Shown one piece after another: positions 48,451-57,489 of a DNA stretch of 64,000 nt. The stretch's first letter is position 1, and each line of letters begins with the position of its first letter. The translations under genes and the position numbers were made by a program. Where the stretch lies: contig NZ_CP035544.1 of NCBI RefSeq assembly GCF_004139715.1, forward strand, positions 2,359,501 through 2,423,500. Reading direction: 5' to 3'. The DNA is from Muriicola soli (GTDB lineage Bacteria > Bacteroidota > Bacteroidia > Flavobacteriales > Flavobacteriaceae). The notes beneath the pieces were generated by a model. That model saw nothing but the letters and a program-made list of their open reading frames with translations, ran no database searches and had not been told where the DNA came from.

Positions 48451-50579
48451 CTATCCCTTTACATGGGCTAGTTTTTCATTTTTTATATTGCTGATCTTAA
48501 GATCCCGCAGGACATTTACGGCCTCCTCGATATACACATCCTTCGCCAAATTAACGTGCCAACGCTCTCTTTTCTCTCTCAGCAGTGAATCCTTGGTAAA
48601 AAGTTCCTGTTCGTATTTAACCGATTCAAAGGTGAGTTTGGAATCGTACTCGGACAATTTTTTAAAGTATTCAGATTTAGCTCTGCTTTCTTTGTCTCTC
48701 GACTTGTAGAGGTCGTAATTTAAAGGTACAGACATTTCATCCTGTTGTTCTTTTAACCATTTAGCATTCTCCTCAATAAGCTTTATCTGTGCATTTGAAG
48801 CAATTCGCTTATTGCTGTTTTCAATGGTCTTCTCAAAGTCGATATAACCATCCCATACCTTGTAATTCGCCGGGTTAATTTTATCCCAGTTCATGGCGTT
48901 CGCCTGTCCCTTCTCGCCAAGTACAATATACCTGTAGCGGTCCGGAATCACCACGTCACTTTTAACGCCCTCTAGCTGGTTAGATTCTCCATTAATACGG
49001 TAAAACTTTTGAATAGTAACTTTTATAGCTCCAAGATCACCGTATTCATTTACGTGAACCACATTCTCCAGGGGATACATGGTTTGAACAGTCCCTTTAC
49101 CGAAAGTTTGATTACTCCCTATGATAATAGCTCTTTTGTAATCCTGCATCGCAGCGGCTAATATTTCAGAAGCCGAAGCGGAGAATTCATTTACAAGGAT
49201 TACAAGCGGACCGTCCCATTGGACTCTCTCGTCCTTGTCTTCATAGACCATTTTATCGTTGTCCGAAGCCCGTACCTGAACTACAGGTCCGTCTTTAATA
49301 AACAGTCCGGCCATATCAATGGCAGTTCTCAGTGAACCACCTCCATTATCCCGAAGGTCCAGGATCAGACCTTCAATACCTTCTTCCTTTAAACGCTCTA
49401 TCTCCTTAGCTACATCACTAGCTGCATTTCTTGAGGCGTAGTCCTTGAAATCCGCATAAAAACCCGGAAGTTGGATCAGGCCAAATTTCTCATCCTTTTT
49501 AATGATCTGAGCTGATTTTGCATATTGCTCCTCCAGTTCAACAATGTCTCTTGTCACTGTGACCTCCTCGATGGTCCCATCTACTTTTCTCACAGTGAGG
49601 TATACTTTAGTTCCTTTTGGCCCCTTTATTAGTTGAACAGCATCATCCAAGGGCATCCCCACTATATTTACAGGGGTCTCATCTTCCTGGGCAACTTCTA
49701 TGATTTCGTCTCCTACTTCTAAAAGCTGTCCTCTCCATACAGGTCCGCCTGAAATGATCTCTACTATTTTAGCCCCTCAGGCTCCGGTTGCAAACGGGCT
49801 CCGATCCCTTCAAATCTCCCCGAAATCTGCCTGTCGAAATAGTCTTTATCTTCCGGAGCAAAATAGGAAGTGTGCGGGTCAAATTTGTCCACAATTGAAT
49901 TGATATATTGAGCAAAACGATCTTTGCGCTCAAGGTTATCAACAAATTCGAAAAATTCCTCAAGTGTATTTCTGGTTACGTCTCTGGCTTCTTCTTCTAC
50001 TTCTGCTATGGAACGCGAGGTGTAGTTAGCATCATCTTTTTTCTTCTGGATTTCGTCTTTTAATTTAGAATCAAAAGTGTTCAACGTCCAGAATTTAAGC
50101 TGTTTCCTCCACCTTTCCTTTAATTCAGATCGCGAATTCGTAAACGGCCTTTTGTCGTAATCAGAATTGATAGATTCTTCAATGGTGTAATCAAACGGTT
50201 CATCCAGGATTTCCTCGATAAGCAATTTTACCTCATCCATTCTTTTGGTGTACCTCTCGTGCACCAGGTTAAAGAATGAGATGTCCGTATTTTTTATCTG
50301 GTCATCTATCTGAAATTTATACTTTTCAAAATCACGGATATCCTCGGCGAGGAAATATCTTTTGGTAGGATCAAGCACATCGATAAAGTCTTCAAAGACA
50401 CTCACCGAAAAATCGTCATTGATATCTTTTGGAGAATAGTGTCCTTTTTCCAGGATATAGGTGATGATATCCAATAGAAGTTTGTCCTTGTCATTATTTT
50501 CGAAAGACTTATTTGTGAAACTGCAGGAAGCAACCGCAATAATCACAGCTAAAAAGCCTAAAACCAGATTCTTCTTCAT
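48451..50579 (-). CDS. Tail-specific protease (S41 family, Prc type), frame broken in PDZ region
   Basis: A C-terminal processing protease of about 709 residues when restored. The start is MKKNLVLGFLAVIIAVASC (lipoprotein signal, C19). A helical N-terminal region (about 35-255) leads to the PDZ domain, then the S41 core with Ser in EFSASASEI and Lys in TFGKGTVQ. As written, one frame ends at 49764 and a second covers 48451-49662 and upstream codons. Adding one G (minus strand) to the four-base run at 49773-49776 gives PEGAKIVEIISGGPV, the expected PDZ sequence, and one continuous frame. Periplasmic quality control is the usual role. Confidence 0.9.
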
Positions 50580-50769
50580 GTAAATATTTTTTATTCGGGT
50601 TTTAACGTCATAACTCATTGCCCAAAATTTCCGAGCATATAAAATCATTGAATGCCCTAAGATATAGAAAAAACCATGCCAATAAATGCCCCCGGCGATA
50701 ATTTTTTGTTAAAGGCGAACCGCGCTAATCCTCAGTAAAAACGTATTTTTATGGCTTAAAGTATGCAGT

Positions 50770-51552
50770 ATGAGTAAACCTTTAATCCTGGTGACTAATG
50801 ACGATGGAATTACAGCCCCCGGATTACGCACTTTGGTGCGCTGTATGCGTCAACTGGGAGAAGTGGTGGTGGTTGCCCCAGACAGTCCACAGTCGGGTAT
50901 GGGTCATGCCATAACCTTAGACAACACGCTGTACTCAAAGCGGGTTGTCTTTGACACGGATAAGGACGCTCCAAAGGAATACAGTTGTAGCGGAACACCG
51001 GCAGATTGCGTTAAACTGGCACTTCAGGAACTACTCGACAGAAAACCGGATATTTGTGTCTCCGGAATTAATCACGGATCTAATTCTTCAATAAACGTCA
51101 TTTATTCCGGTACCATGAGTGCGGCTATAGAAGCTGGGATTGAAGGCATTCCTGCCATTGGATTTTCACTCTGTGATTACTCCTGGGAGGCCGACTTTTC
51201 TCCTGCTGAAGAGGCCGTTAAAAAAATTACTTCGGAAGCCTTGCAAAACGGCATTCCGAAAGGAGTTGTACTCAATGTCAATATCCCCAAAATTGAAAAA
51301 TCAGGATTAAAAGGGATCAAAATTTGCCGGCAGGCCCGGGCCAACTGGAAGGAAAAATTTGACAAACGCACCAATCCATCGGGTAAGGACTACTATTGGC
51401 TCACAGGTGAATTTCAGCTGATGGATAAGGGAGAAGATACAGACGAATGGGCTCTGTCACAGGGATATGTGTCTGTTGTGCCTACCCAATTTGATCTCAC
51501 TGCTCATTTTGCGATTCAAGATATAAACACATGGAAACTAAATGAATACTAA
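50770..51552 (+). CDS. surE: 5'/3'-nucleotidase SurE
   Basis: A 260-residue metal-dependent nucleoside monophosphatase. Metal ligands are in the opening VTNDDG (Asp-Asp) and in SGINHGSNSS, with SGTMSAA nearby. SurE is linked to stationary-phase survival in other bacteria. The small membrane protein gene downstream overlaps its end by 11 bases, and lpxB follows. Confidence 0.95.
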   Translation: MSKPLILVTNDDGITAPGLRTLVRCMRQLGEVVVVAPDSPQSGMGHAITLDNTLYSKRVVFDTDKDAPKEYSCSGTPADCVKLALQELLDRKPDICVSGINHGSNSSINVIYSGTMSAAIEAGIEGIPAIGFSLCDYSWEADFSPAEEAVKKITSEALQNGIPKGVVLNVNIPKIEKSGLKGIKICRQARANWKEKFDKRTNPSGKDYYWLTGEFQLMDKGEDTDEWALSQGYVSVVPTQFDLTAHFAIQDINTWKLNEY

Positions 51553-51826
51553 AAAGGAACTTATAATTGGATTTGTGGTTGGACTCATAGCCAATGTTTT
51601 CGGCACTTTGTTATATATTCTGATCTTCTCCGACCTGGGGATTAAGGAAACCTTTGAAGTTGCTGAAAAACAAGGCTATCTTGGAAGTTTACTTGCTCTT
51701 GGAGCCATCCTTAACTTAATTGCCTTCTTCGCATTTTTGCGGATCAGGAGAGATCAACGAGCTAAAGGAGTATTAGTCGCAACACTACTTACGGCCCTGG
51801 TTATTCTATATTACAAGGTTTTCTGA
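51542..51826 (+). CDS. Small membrane protein between surE and lpxB
   Basis: A 94-residue protein with three predicted membrane helices (about 7-28, 47-67 and 76-92) joined by charged loops (DLGIKETFEVAEKQ; RIRRDQRAK). No family is recognised. Overlapping surE by 11 bases and ending one base before lpxB, it is clearly co-transcribed with both. A role in the envelope is possible from context only. Confidence 0.75.
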   Translation: MNTKKELIIGFVVGLIANVFGTLLYILIFSDLGIKETFEVAEKQGYLGSLLALGAILNLIAFFAFLRIRRDQRAKGVLVATLLTALVILYYKVF

Positions 51827-51827
51827 G

Positions 51828-52946
51828 ATGAAATACTACATCATAGCAGGCGAGGCTTCAGGCGATCTTCACGGGTCTAATCTTATCAAGGCATTGAAAA
51901 ATGAGGATGCTGAAGCCAGTATTCGGTGCTGGGGAGGTGATTTGATGAAAAAGGCGGGAGGCACCCTTGTAAAGCACTATAACGAACTGGGTTTCATGGG
52001 CTTTATAGAGGTAGTTTCGAATATCCGTCGGATCTTTAAAAATATTGCTTTTTGTAAGGAGGATATCAGTGATTTTTCTCCGGATGTTATCATTTTTATA
52101 GACTTTTCAGGCTTTAATCTGCGTATTGCCTCCTGGGCCAAAAAAGAAGCTTTCCGCACTGCATATTATATCTCGCCTCAAGTTTGGGCATCAAGGGAAG
52201 GACGAATTGATAAGATAAAATCGAATATAGATCACATGTTCGTGATCTTACCTTTTGAAAAGGAGTATTACGAGAAAAAACACAACTTTCCAGTTCATTT
52301 TGTAGGTCATCCCTTGCTCGACGCCATTGAGGCCCGGGAAGAATTCGATCCTGAAAATTTTAAAAGAAAACATCAACTTGATCCCCATAGGAAAATTATA
52401 GCCCTCTTACCGGGTAGCAGAAAACAGGAGGTAGAAAAAATGCTGTCAGTGATGTTATCGGTTATCCCTGCATATCCCGATTATCAATTTGTAATTGCAG
52501 GTGCTCCCAGCCTTGAAGAAGAATTTTACACCCCCTATACAAAATCAAAGCAGGTTCACTTAGTAGCCGGAGAGACTTACGCCCTATTACAGAGTTCTCA
52601 TGCCGCACTGGTGACCAGTGGCACAGCAACCCTTGAGACTGCATTGTTTAAAGTTCCTCAGGTGGTTTGCTATAAAGGCAGCTGGATTTCCTATCAGATC
52701 GCCAAACGGATTATCACCTTAAAATACATCTCCCTTGTAAATCTGATCATGGACAAAGAAGTAGTAAAAGAACTTATTCAAAGTGATCTCACTACAAAAG
52801 CCCTAAGCAAAGAATTAAACAAGATTCTCTCAGGGGCCAAACGAGATGAGATGCTTACAGAATATTCAAAGTTGCAAAAGAAACTTGGAGGGCCGGGAGC
52901 CAGCCAAAAAGCTGCCAGGAAAATCGTCAGTTTAATCGGGCAGTAA
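51828..52946 (+). CDS. lpxB: Lipid-A-disaccharide synthase
   Basis: A 372-residue peripheral membrane glycosyltransferase that joins two acylated glucosamines in lipid A synthesis. Motifs are YIIAGEASGDLHGSNL, FIDFSGFNLRIA, YYISPQVWAS, FVGHPLLDAI and LPGSRKQEVEKM. Normal length. It follows the small membrane protein gene by one base. Confidence 0.95.
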   Translation: MKYYIIAGEASGDLHGSNLIKALKNEDAEASIRCWGGDLMKKAGGTLVKHYNELGFMGFIEVVSNIRRIFKNIAFCKEDISDFSPDVIIFIDFSGFNLRIASWAKKEAFRTAYYISPQVWASREGRIDKIKSNIDHMFVILPFEKEYYEKKHNFPVHFVGHPLLDAIEAREEFDPENFKRKHQLDPHRKIIALLPGSRKQEVEKMLSVMLSVIPAYPDYQFVIAGAPSLEEEFYTPYTKSKQVHLVAGETYALLQSSHAALVTSGTATLETALFKVPQVVCYKGSWISYQIAKRIITLKYISLVNLIMDKEVVKELIQSDLTTKALSKELNKILSGAKRDEMLTEYSKLQKKLGGPGASQKAARKIVSLIGQ

Positions 52947-53008
52947 CAAAATATTACCCCCTGTAAACGTTCCTGAAATGAGGAACACCCCTTTAAATCC
53001 TTATCGCA

Positions 53009-53043
53009 CTGAAGTTTGACTTCAGAATTAATTCTTAATTTTG
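53009..53043 (+). promoter_or_regulatory. Promoter of the NlpC/P60 gene with overlapping inverted repeats
   Basis: TTTG at 53015-53018 (-33) and TAATTTTG at 53036-53043 (-7) with a 17-base spacer match the Bacteroidota promoter. The -33 element lies inside a 7-bp inverted repeat (CTGAAGT-TTG-ACTTCAG, 53009-53025). The spacer holds a 12-base palindrome (AGAATTAATTCT, 53024-53035). These could be operator sites. Confidence 0.6.
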
Positions 53044-53071
53044 AGTGAAAGACGACCCAATTATTAAGCAC

Positions 53072-53647
53072 ATGCTAAAGAAATTCATTCTCGCATCTCT
53101 ATGTCTTGGGGTCACGGCATGTGGTGTGGTGAAGAAGAAAACCACCTACGGCAGCAACAGAAAAGTCACGGTAGCAGCTTCTGAATTACCCGGACCGTCT
53201 GATATTGATTCGCTTTCAGATCATGCCAGGGAAAGTAAAGACATCGAGGATAAGCTTAGCCTCGAACGATCTGAGGAGATTATTAGTACGGCCCTGACCT
53301 TTACAGGTGTGAAGTACAAGTACGGAGGTACGACGCGAAAAGGGATTGATTGCTCAGGCCTGCTATATGTTTCTTTTCTGGAACACGATGTTTACCTACC
53401 CAGGGTATCGTATTATATGGCTAATGAAGGTAAAAAAATAAAACTCGAAGAAGTAAGCAAAGGCGACCTCCTATTTTTTACAACTTCAAAACGCCGGAAG
53501 CGTATCAATCACGTCGGATTGGTTGTGGCTGTGGACGGTGAAGATATCAGGTTTATCCACTCCACTACTTCTCGGGGAGTGATTGTCTCTTCTCTAAAAG
53601 AAGGCTTTTGGAACTACGCCTTTGTGAAAGCCACTCGAGTCTTATGA
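53072..53647 (+). CDS. NlpC/P60 family cell-wall hydrolase lipoprotein
   Basis: A 191-residue lipoprotein (lipobox GVTAC, C17) with a C-terminal NlpC/P60 domain that would cut peptidoglycan stem peptides. The catalytic triad is C94 (in DCSGLLYV), H147 (in INHVGLVV) and probably H163 (in FIHST). The N-terminal linker (about 20-60) is polar. The ATG at 53072 was chosen because the signal sequence begins there and the promoter lies just upstream. The gene ends one base before comEC. Confidence 0.9.
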   Translation: MLKKFILASLCLGVTACGVVKKKTTYGSNRKVTVAASELPGPSDIDSLSDHARESKDIEDKLSLERSEEIISTALTFTGVKYKYGGTTRKGIDCSGLLYVSFLEHDVYLPRVSYYMANEGKKIKLEEVSKGDLLFFTTSKRRKRINHVGLVVAVDGEDIRFIHSTTSRGVIVSSLKEGFWNYAFVKATRVL

Positions 53648-53648
53648 G

Positions 53649-55670
53649 ATGAAACCCCTGGAATTTATCTCCGTGAAGTTGAGTTTGTGCCTGATCTTAG
53701 GTATATGTTACGGCTGGATTTCACCTTTATCCCCTGGACAGGCCATCTTTACATCGATAAGCAGCATTCTTTGCGTTCTGCTTTTTTTCCAATTTGAGAA
53801 CTACAGAAAAGGTATATATTTTGGCATTGCAACTCTTTTGGCCTTTTTTTTAATCGGTGTCGTCACCATTACACTTGCACAACCCAAATTAACTCCTAAT
53901 CACTATTCAAATAAATCTTATTCAGAAAAAGGCTATTGGGTTCTCGAACTCAAGGAGGTTTTAAAACCTACACCATTCAGGCAGTCCTACCTCTTCCGCG
54001 TAGTTTCTTTCAACGACCGTTTCTGTGAAGGTTTAATTCTAGGCAGTACGCGAAAAGAGTATAAAATTAATCCCCTAAAAGTAGATGACCGTTTGCTTTA
54101 TTACGGTAACATCCACCCTGTTTCATCCCCTCAGAACCCTTATCAGTTCAACTATGGGTCTTATATGGAAACTAAGGGGGTGTATGATCAGATTACACTT
54201 AGATCGGAAAATACGGTCCAACTTCCAGCTGGAAAATCGAGCTTGCATGGTCTTGCAGCTCAGTTGCAGTTTAGAATCAAAGATGCCCTGGCCTCTTCAC
54301 TTATAGGCTCAAAAGAGCAGGGAGTACTGCGCGCCATCGTGCTTGGACAAAGAAACGATCTGGATCCCGGACTTTATCAAAACTACAAAGATGCAGGAGC
54401 CGCTCATATTTTGGCTGTATCAGGATTGCACATTGGTATATTACTACTGATGCTCAGGGCATTTTTTAAACCTATTCATTCTTTGCCCAAGGGAAGAAAA
54501 ATTTCAATGCTGCTAACGGTGCTTTTTTTGTGGGCATATGCTTTATTCACAGGATTGTCACCATCAGTAGTCAGAGCTGTTAGCATGTTTAGTTTTATAG
54601 CTTATGCCATGTACCTCAACAGGCCCACCAGCGCGATTAACGTTTTGGCACTCTCATTTTCTGCCATTTTATTGGTTGAGCCAAAATTCCTGTTTCAACT
54701 TGGATTCCAATTGAGCTATTCTGCTGTTTTTGCCATAGGTTGGATATATCCGCTAATCATTAGATCATGGGTTCCGAGGAATCCAATCCTTATCCGACTG
54801 TATAAATTATTTGCTGTGAGCCTTGCTGCACAAGTAGGGGTCTTACCGCTTTGTCTGTACTATTTTCATCAATTTCCGACAGCTTTCTTTATTACTGCAA
54901 TGCTTATCGTTCCATTCCTTGGTCTATTTCTGAGTCTGGGCATTCTGGTGATCCTTTTATCGGGATTATCCCTGCTTCCTGAATTCTTAGCCCTGATCTA
55001 CGACCAAATGATAAGAACAATGAATTTGGTGGTGGAACTCATTGCTTCACAAGAAAATTTAATTATTCGGAATGTCCCTTTTGATAAGCCGAGTCTAATC
55101 CTGTTGTATTCTATTATTATTCTACTTGTTCTCAGTCTTTACAAAAAGCGATTTATCTATGTATACTTTCTGGGGATGTCCATTATAGGATTGCAAGTCT
55201 GGAGCTTTTACTGCAGAACTGAAGAAGGTAAGAGAGAGGAAATCATCATTTTACAACAAGTGGCCAATACCGGCCTGGTTTATCAAAAGGGCCGTGAACT
55301 CCTGGTCATGACTCATGACAGTACTAAGATTAAAAATCTGGTTAAAAATTTCGAATTGAATCGCTACTTAGATTCAGTAAGGTCAACTCCTTTGCCAAAT
55401 GCATTTCGCATAGGCAAGGAGCGTTGGGCTGTAATCGATAGTGCGGGTATTCTACCTGAGGTTTTTGGAAATCTACGCGGTTTAATTTTAACACAATCGC
55501 CCAAGGTGCATCTAGGACGGATACTAGAGCAAAGCTGTCCGGAGCGCGTTATTGCTGACGGAAGTAATTTCCCAGATGAAATTAAACGTTGGAAGCGCAC
55601 CTGCAGGACCTATGGAATTCCCTTCTACTCCACCGCAGAAGAAGGGGCTATAACCTTAGGCAAACTGTAA
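53649..55670 (+). CDS. ComEC/Rec2-family DNA uptake membrane protein
   Basis: A 673-residue protein with about ten membrane helices. The N-terminal DUF4131-like region (about 1-200) is followed by the competence domain (QGVLRAIVLGQRNDL, AHILAVSGLHIGILL, SPSVVRAVSMFSFI, QLGFQLSYSAVFAIG). The C-terminal part (about 530-673) is short and lacks the HxHxDH metal motif of the metallo-beta-lactamase domain of full ComEC. It would form the inner-membrane channel for transforming DNA. It follows the NlpC/P60 gene by one base. Confidence 0.9.
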   Translation: MKPLEFISVKLSLCLILGICYGWISPLSPGQAIFTSISSILCVLLFFQFENYRKGIYFGIATLLAFFLIGVVTITLAQPKLTPNHYSNKSYSEKGYWVLELKEVLKPTPFRQSYLFRVVSFNDRFCEGLILGSTRKEYKINPLKVDDRLLYYGNIHPVSSPQNPYQFNYGSYMETKGVYDQITLRSENTVQLPAGKSSLHGLAAQLQFRIKDALASSLIGSKEQGVLRAIVLGQRNDLDPGLYQNYKDAGAAHILAVSGLHIGILLLMLRAFFKPIHSLPKGRKISMLLTVLFLWAYALFTGLSPSVVRAVSMFSFIAYAMYLNRPTSAINVLALSFSAILLVEPKFLFQLGFQLSYSAVFAIGWIYPLIIRSWVPRNPILIRLYKLFAVSLAAQVGVLPLCLYYFHQFPTAFFITAMLIVPFLGLFLSLGILVILLSGLSLLPEFLALIYDQMIRTMNLVVELIASQENLIIRNVPFDKPSLILLYSIIILLVLSLYKKRFIYVYFLGMSIIGLQVWSFYCRTEEGKREEIIILQQVANTGLVYQKGRELLVMTHDSTKIKNLVKNFELNRYLDSVRSTPLPNAFRIGKERWAVIDSAGILPEVFGNLRGLILTQSPKVHLGRILEQSCPERVIADGSNFPDEIKRWKRTCRTYGIPFYSTAEEGAITLGKL

Positions 55671-55676
55671 TAATCG

Positions 55677-57437
55677 TTATCGGATTCCGTGCATCATCCG
55701 TTTCAGAGGTCGATTCAGTAATATAGAAATACCTCCCAGGGCAACGCAAAGGATAGTAAAGATCAAAAAGAAGCTACTCAAAGAATAGTTCGCGGTGATC
55801 TCGTCAATCATACCTCCCAATGTTCCTGCCATTTTCTGGCCAATGGCAATAGCCAGGTACCATATGCCAAACATAAAACCGATCATTCTGGGAGGAACTA
55901 ATTTACTCAGATAGGAAAGTCCAACAGGAGAAACACAAAGTTCCCCCATGGTAATAAGCAGGTATGCAAGAATCAGGTAGATCATACTCACCGAAGCTGT
56001 AGCAGCTCCCTGAGGAATACTGAGTGTACCAAATACGAGGACCCCAAAACCAAGTCCCTGTAGAATCAGTCCTATGCCGTATTTGTGCGCCGCACTTGGA
56101 TTGTATTTACTCTCCCACCAACGCGAGAACAACGGAGCAAGGGTTATGATAAAGAAAGAGTTTAAAATGGCAAACCAGCTGGCTTCTACCTCATTTCCCG
56201 TTTGGGCAAATTTTTCGTAGAGTCGGAATATCAAAAGTCCCCAGATGCCTGCGAAAGCAATTCCCAGGGCGAAATTGGAATAGGGAATGCGGGTATAAGT
56301 CTTCTTAAAAAGTAAATAAAGCACCCAGGTAATGATCATCATGGGTACAGTGGTGAGAAGGGCATCGACAATTTTAAAGATCAGGGAAGCAGAACCGGTG
56401 AGTGTCCGGTCTGTATAATCCCTGGCGAAAATGGTCATCGTACCCAGATTTTGCTCGAAAGTCGCAAAGAAAATCACGGTAAAGATTCCAAAAATTGATA
56501 CCGCAAATATGCGGTTTCGAACCACCTTTGTGTAGCGGATTGTCCTCCCGATGATAAGAATCAGGAATAGGAGAATTGCTATTAAAATTGTTTCATTTGA
56601 GCCTCCCAAGCCGAATAAATTAAAATCCAAGAAATTGATTTGCTCGATCTTAGACAACGGATCGTTAAAAAGGTACATCAACCCTCCCAGGGAGGATAAG
56701 ATGATCAGTAAATAATCAAATTTTGTGAAGGGGTTGGGTTTTTCTTCTACTTCTCGCTCTTCTGTTTCTGAAGCATCAAATACTTCTGAGGCCTTCAAGG
56801 GCTTATCCCCTATTTTGCCAAAAAGACTGCCGGCAAGCCAAAATTGAAGCATTCCAAAGAACATAAAGATCCCTGCAAGGCCAAATCCCCATGCCCAGCC
56901 GTAGTTCTCTGCCAGGTATCCACAAAGCATCATCCCGAAGAAGGCACCTGCATTTACGCCCATATAGAAAATCGTATAGGCTCCGTCCTTTTTGGATTCC
57001 TTCCCCCTGTACATTTCTGAGATCACCGAGGTAATGTTGGGTTTAAAAAACCCGGTACCGATGACCAGCAGGGCGAGGCCAACATAAAGACTCCATACCG
57101 TTTCAAGGGCCATACAAGCATGACCCAGGGTCATTACAAAACACCCTATGACGATAGCTTTTTTATAGCCGATGAGTTTATCTGCGATATAACCTCCCAA
57201 AATAGGGGTTAAGTACAGAAGTGAGGCGTAAGTCCCAATCAGGGCAAGAGCGTGTTCTCTTGGCCATTCCCATCCTGGATTGCTGTCGAGGATTGGAGCG
57301 GTAAGGAAAAGCACCAGAAGCACGCGCATTCCATAGAAAGAAAAACGCTCCCACATCTCCGTAAAGAAGAGAACAAACAAGCCGGCGGGATGCCCCAGTA
57401 CCTTGTCTTTAAACAGGTTTTCGATATCTGTATTCAT
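55677..57437 (-). CDS. POT-family proton-dependent peptide transporter
   Basis: A 586-residue MFS transporter of the POT/PTR2 family for di- and tripeptides. It has the proton-coupling motif TEMWERFSFYGMR (ExxER) in the first helix, GGYIADK and the PTR2 signature FYMGVNAGAFFG. A charged cytoplasmic loop (EASETEEREVEEKPNP) divides the two halves. A second POT gene and a DPP-IV-like peptidase lie just upstream on the same strand. The three likely form a peptide-use operon. Confidence 0.93.
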   Translation of the reverse strand: MNTDIENLFKDKVLGHPAGLFVLFFTEMWERFSFYGMRVLLVLFLTAPILDSNPGWEWPREHALALIGTYASLLYLTPILGGYIADKLIGYKKAIVIGCFVMTLGHACMALETVWSLYVGLALLVIGTGFFKPNITSVISEMYRGKESKKDGAYTIFYMGVNAGAFFGMMLCGYLAENYGWAWGFGLAGIFMFFGMLQFWLAGSLFGKIGDKPLKASEVFDASETEEREVEEKPNPFTKFDYLLIILSSLGGLMYLFNDPLSKIEQINFLDFNLFGLGGSNETILIAILLFLILIIGRTIRYTKVVRNRIFAVSIFGIFTVIFFATFEQNLGTMTIFARDYTDRTLTGSASLIFKIVDALLTTVPMMIITWVLYLLFKKTYTRIPYSNFALGIAFAGIWGLLIFRLYEKFAQTGNEVEASWFAILNSFFIITLAPLFSRWWESKYNPSAAHKYGIGLILQGLGFGVLVFGTLSIPQGAATASVSMIYLILAYLLITMGELCVSPVGLSYLSKLVPPRMIGFMFGIWYLAIAIGQKMAGTLGGMIDEITANYSLSSFFLIFTILCVALGGISILLNRPLKRMMHGIR

Positions 57438-57489
57438 CGGTGGTCCTTTATTGGTTAATTAGGTATGTACAAATCGAAGGCCAAAGGAA

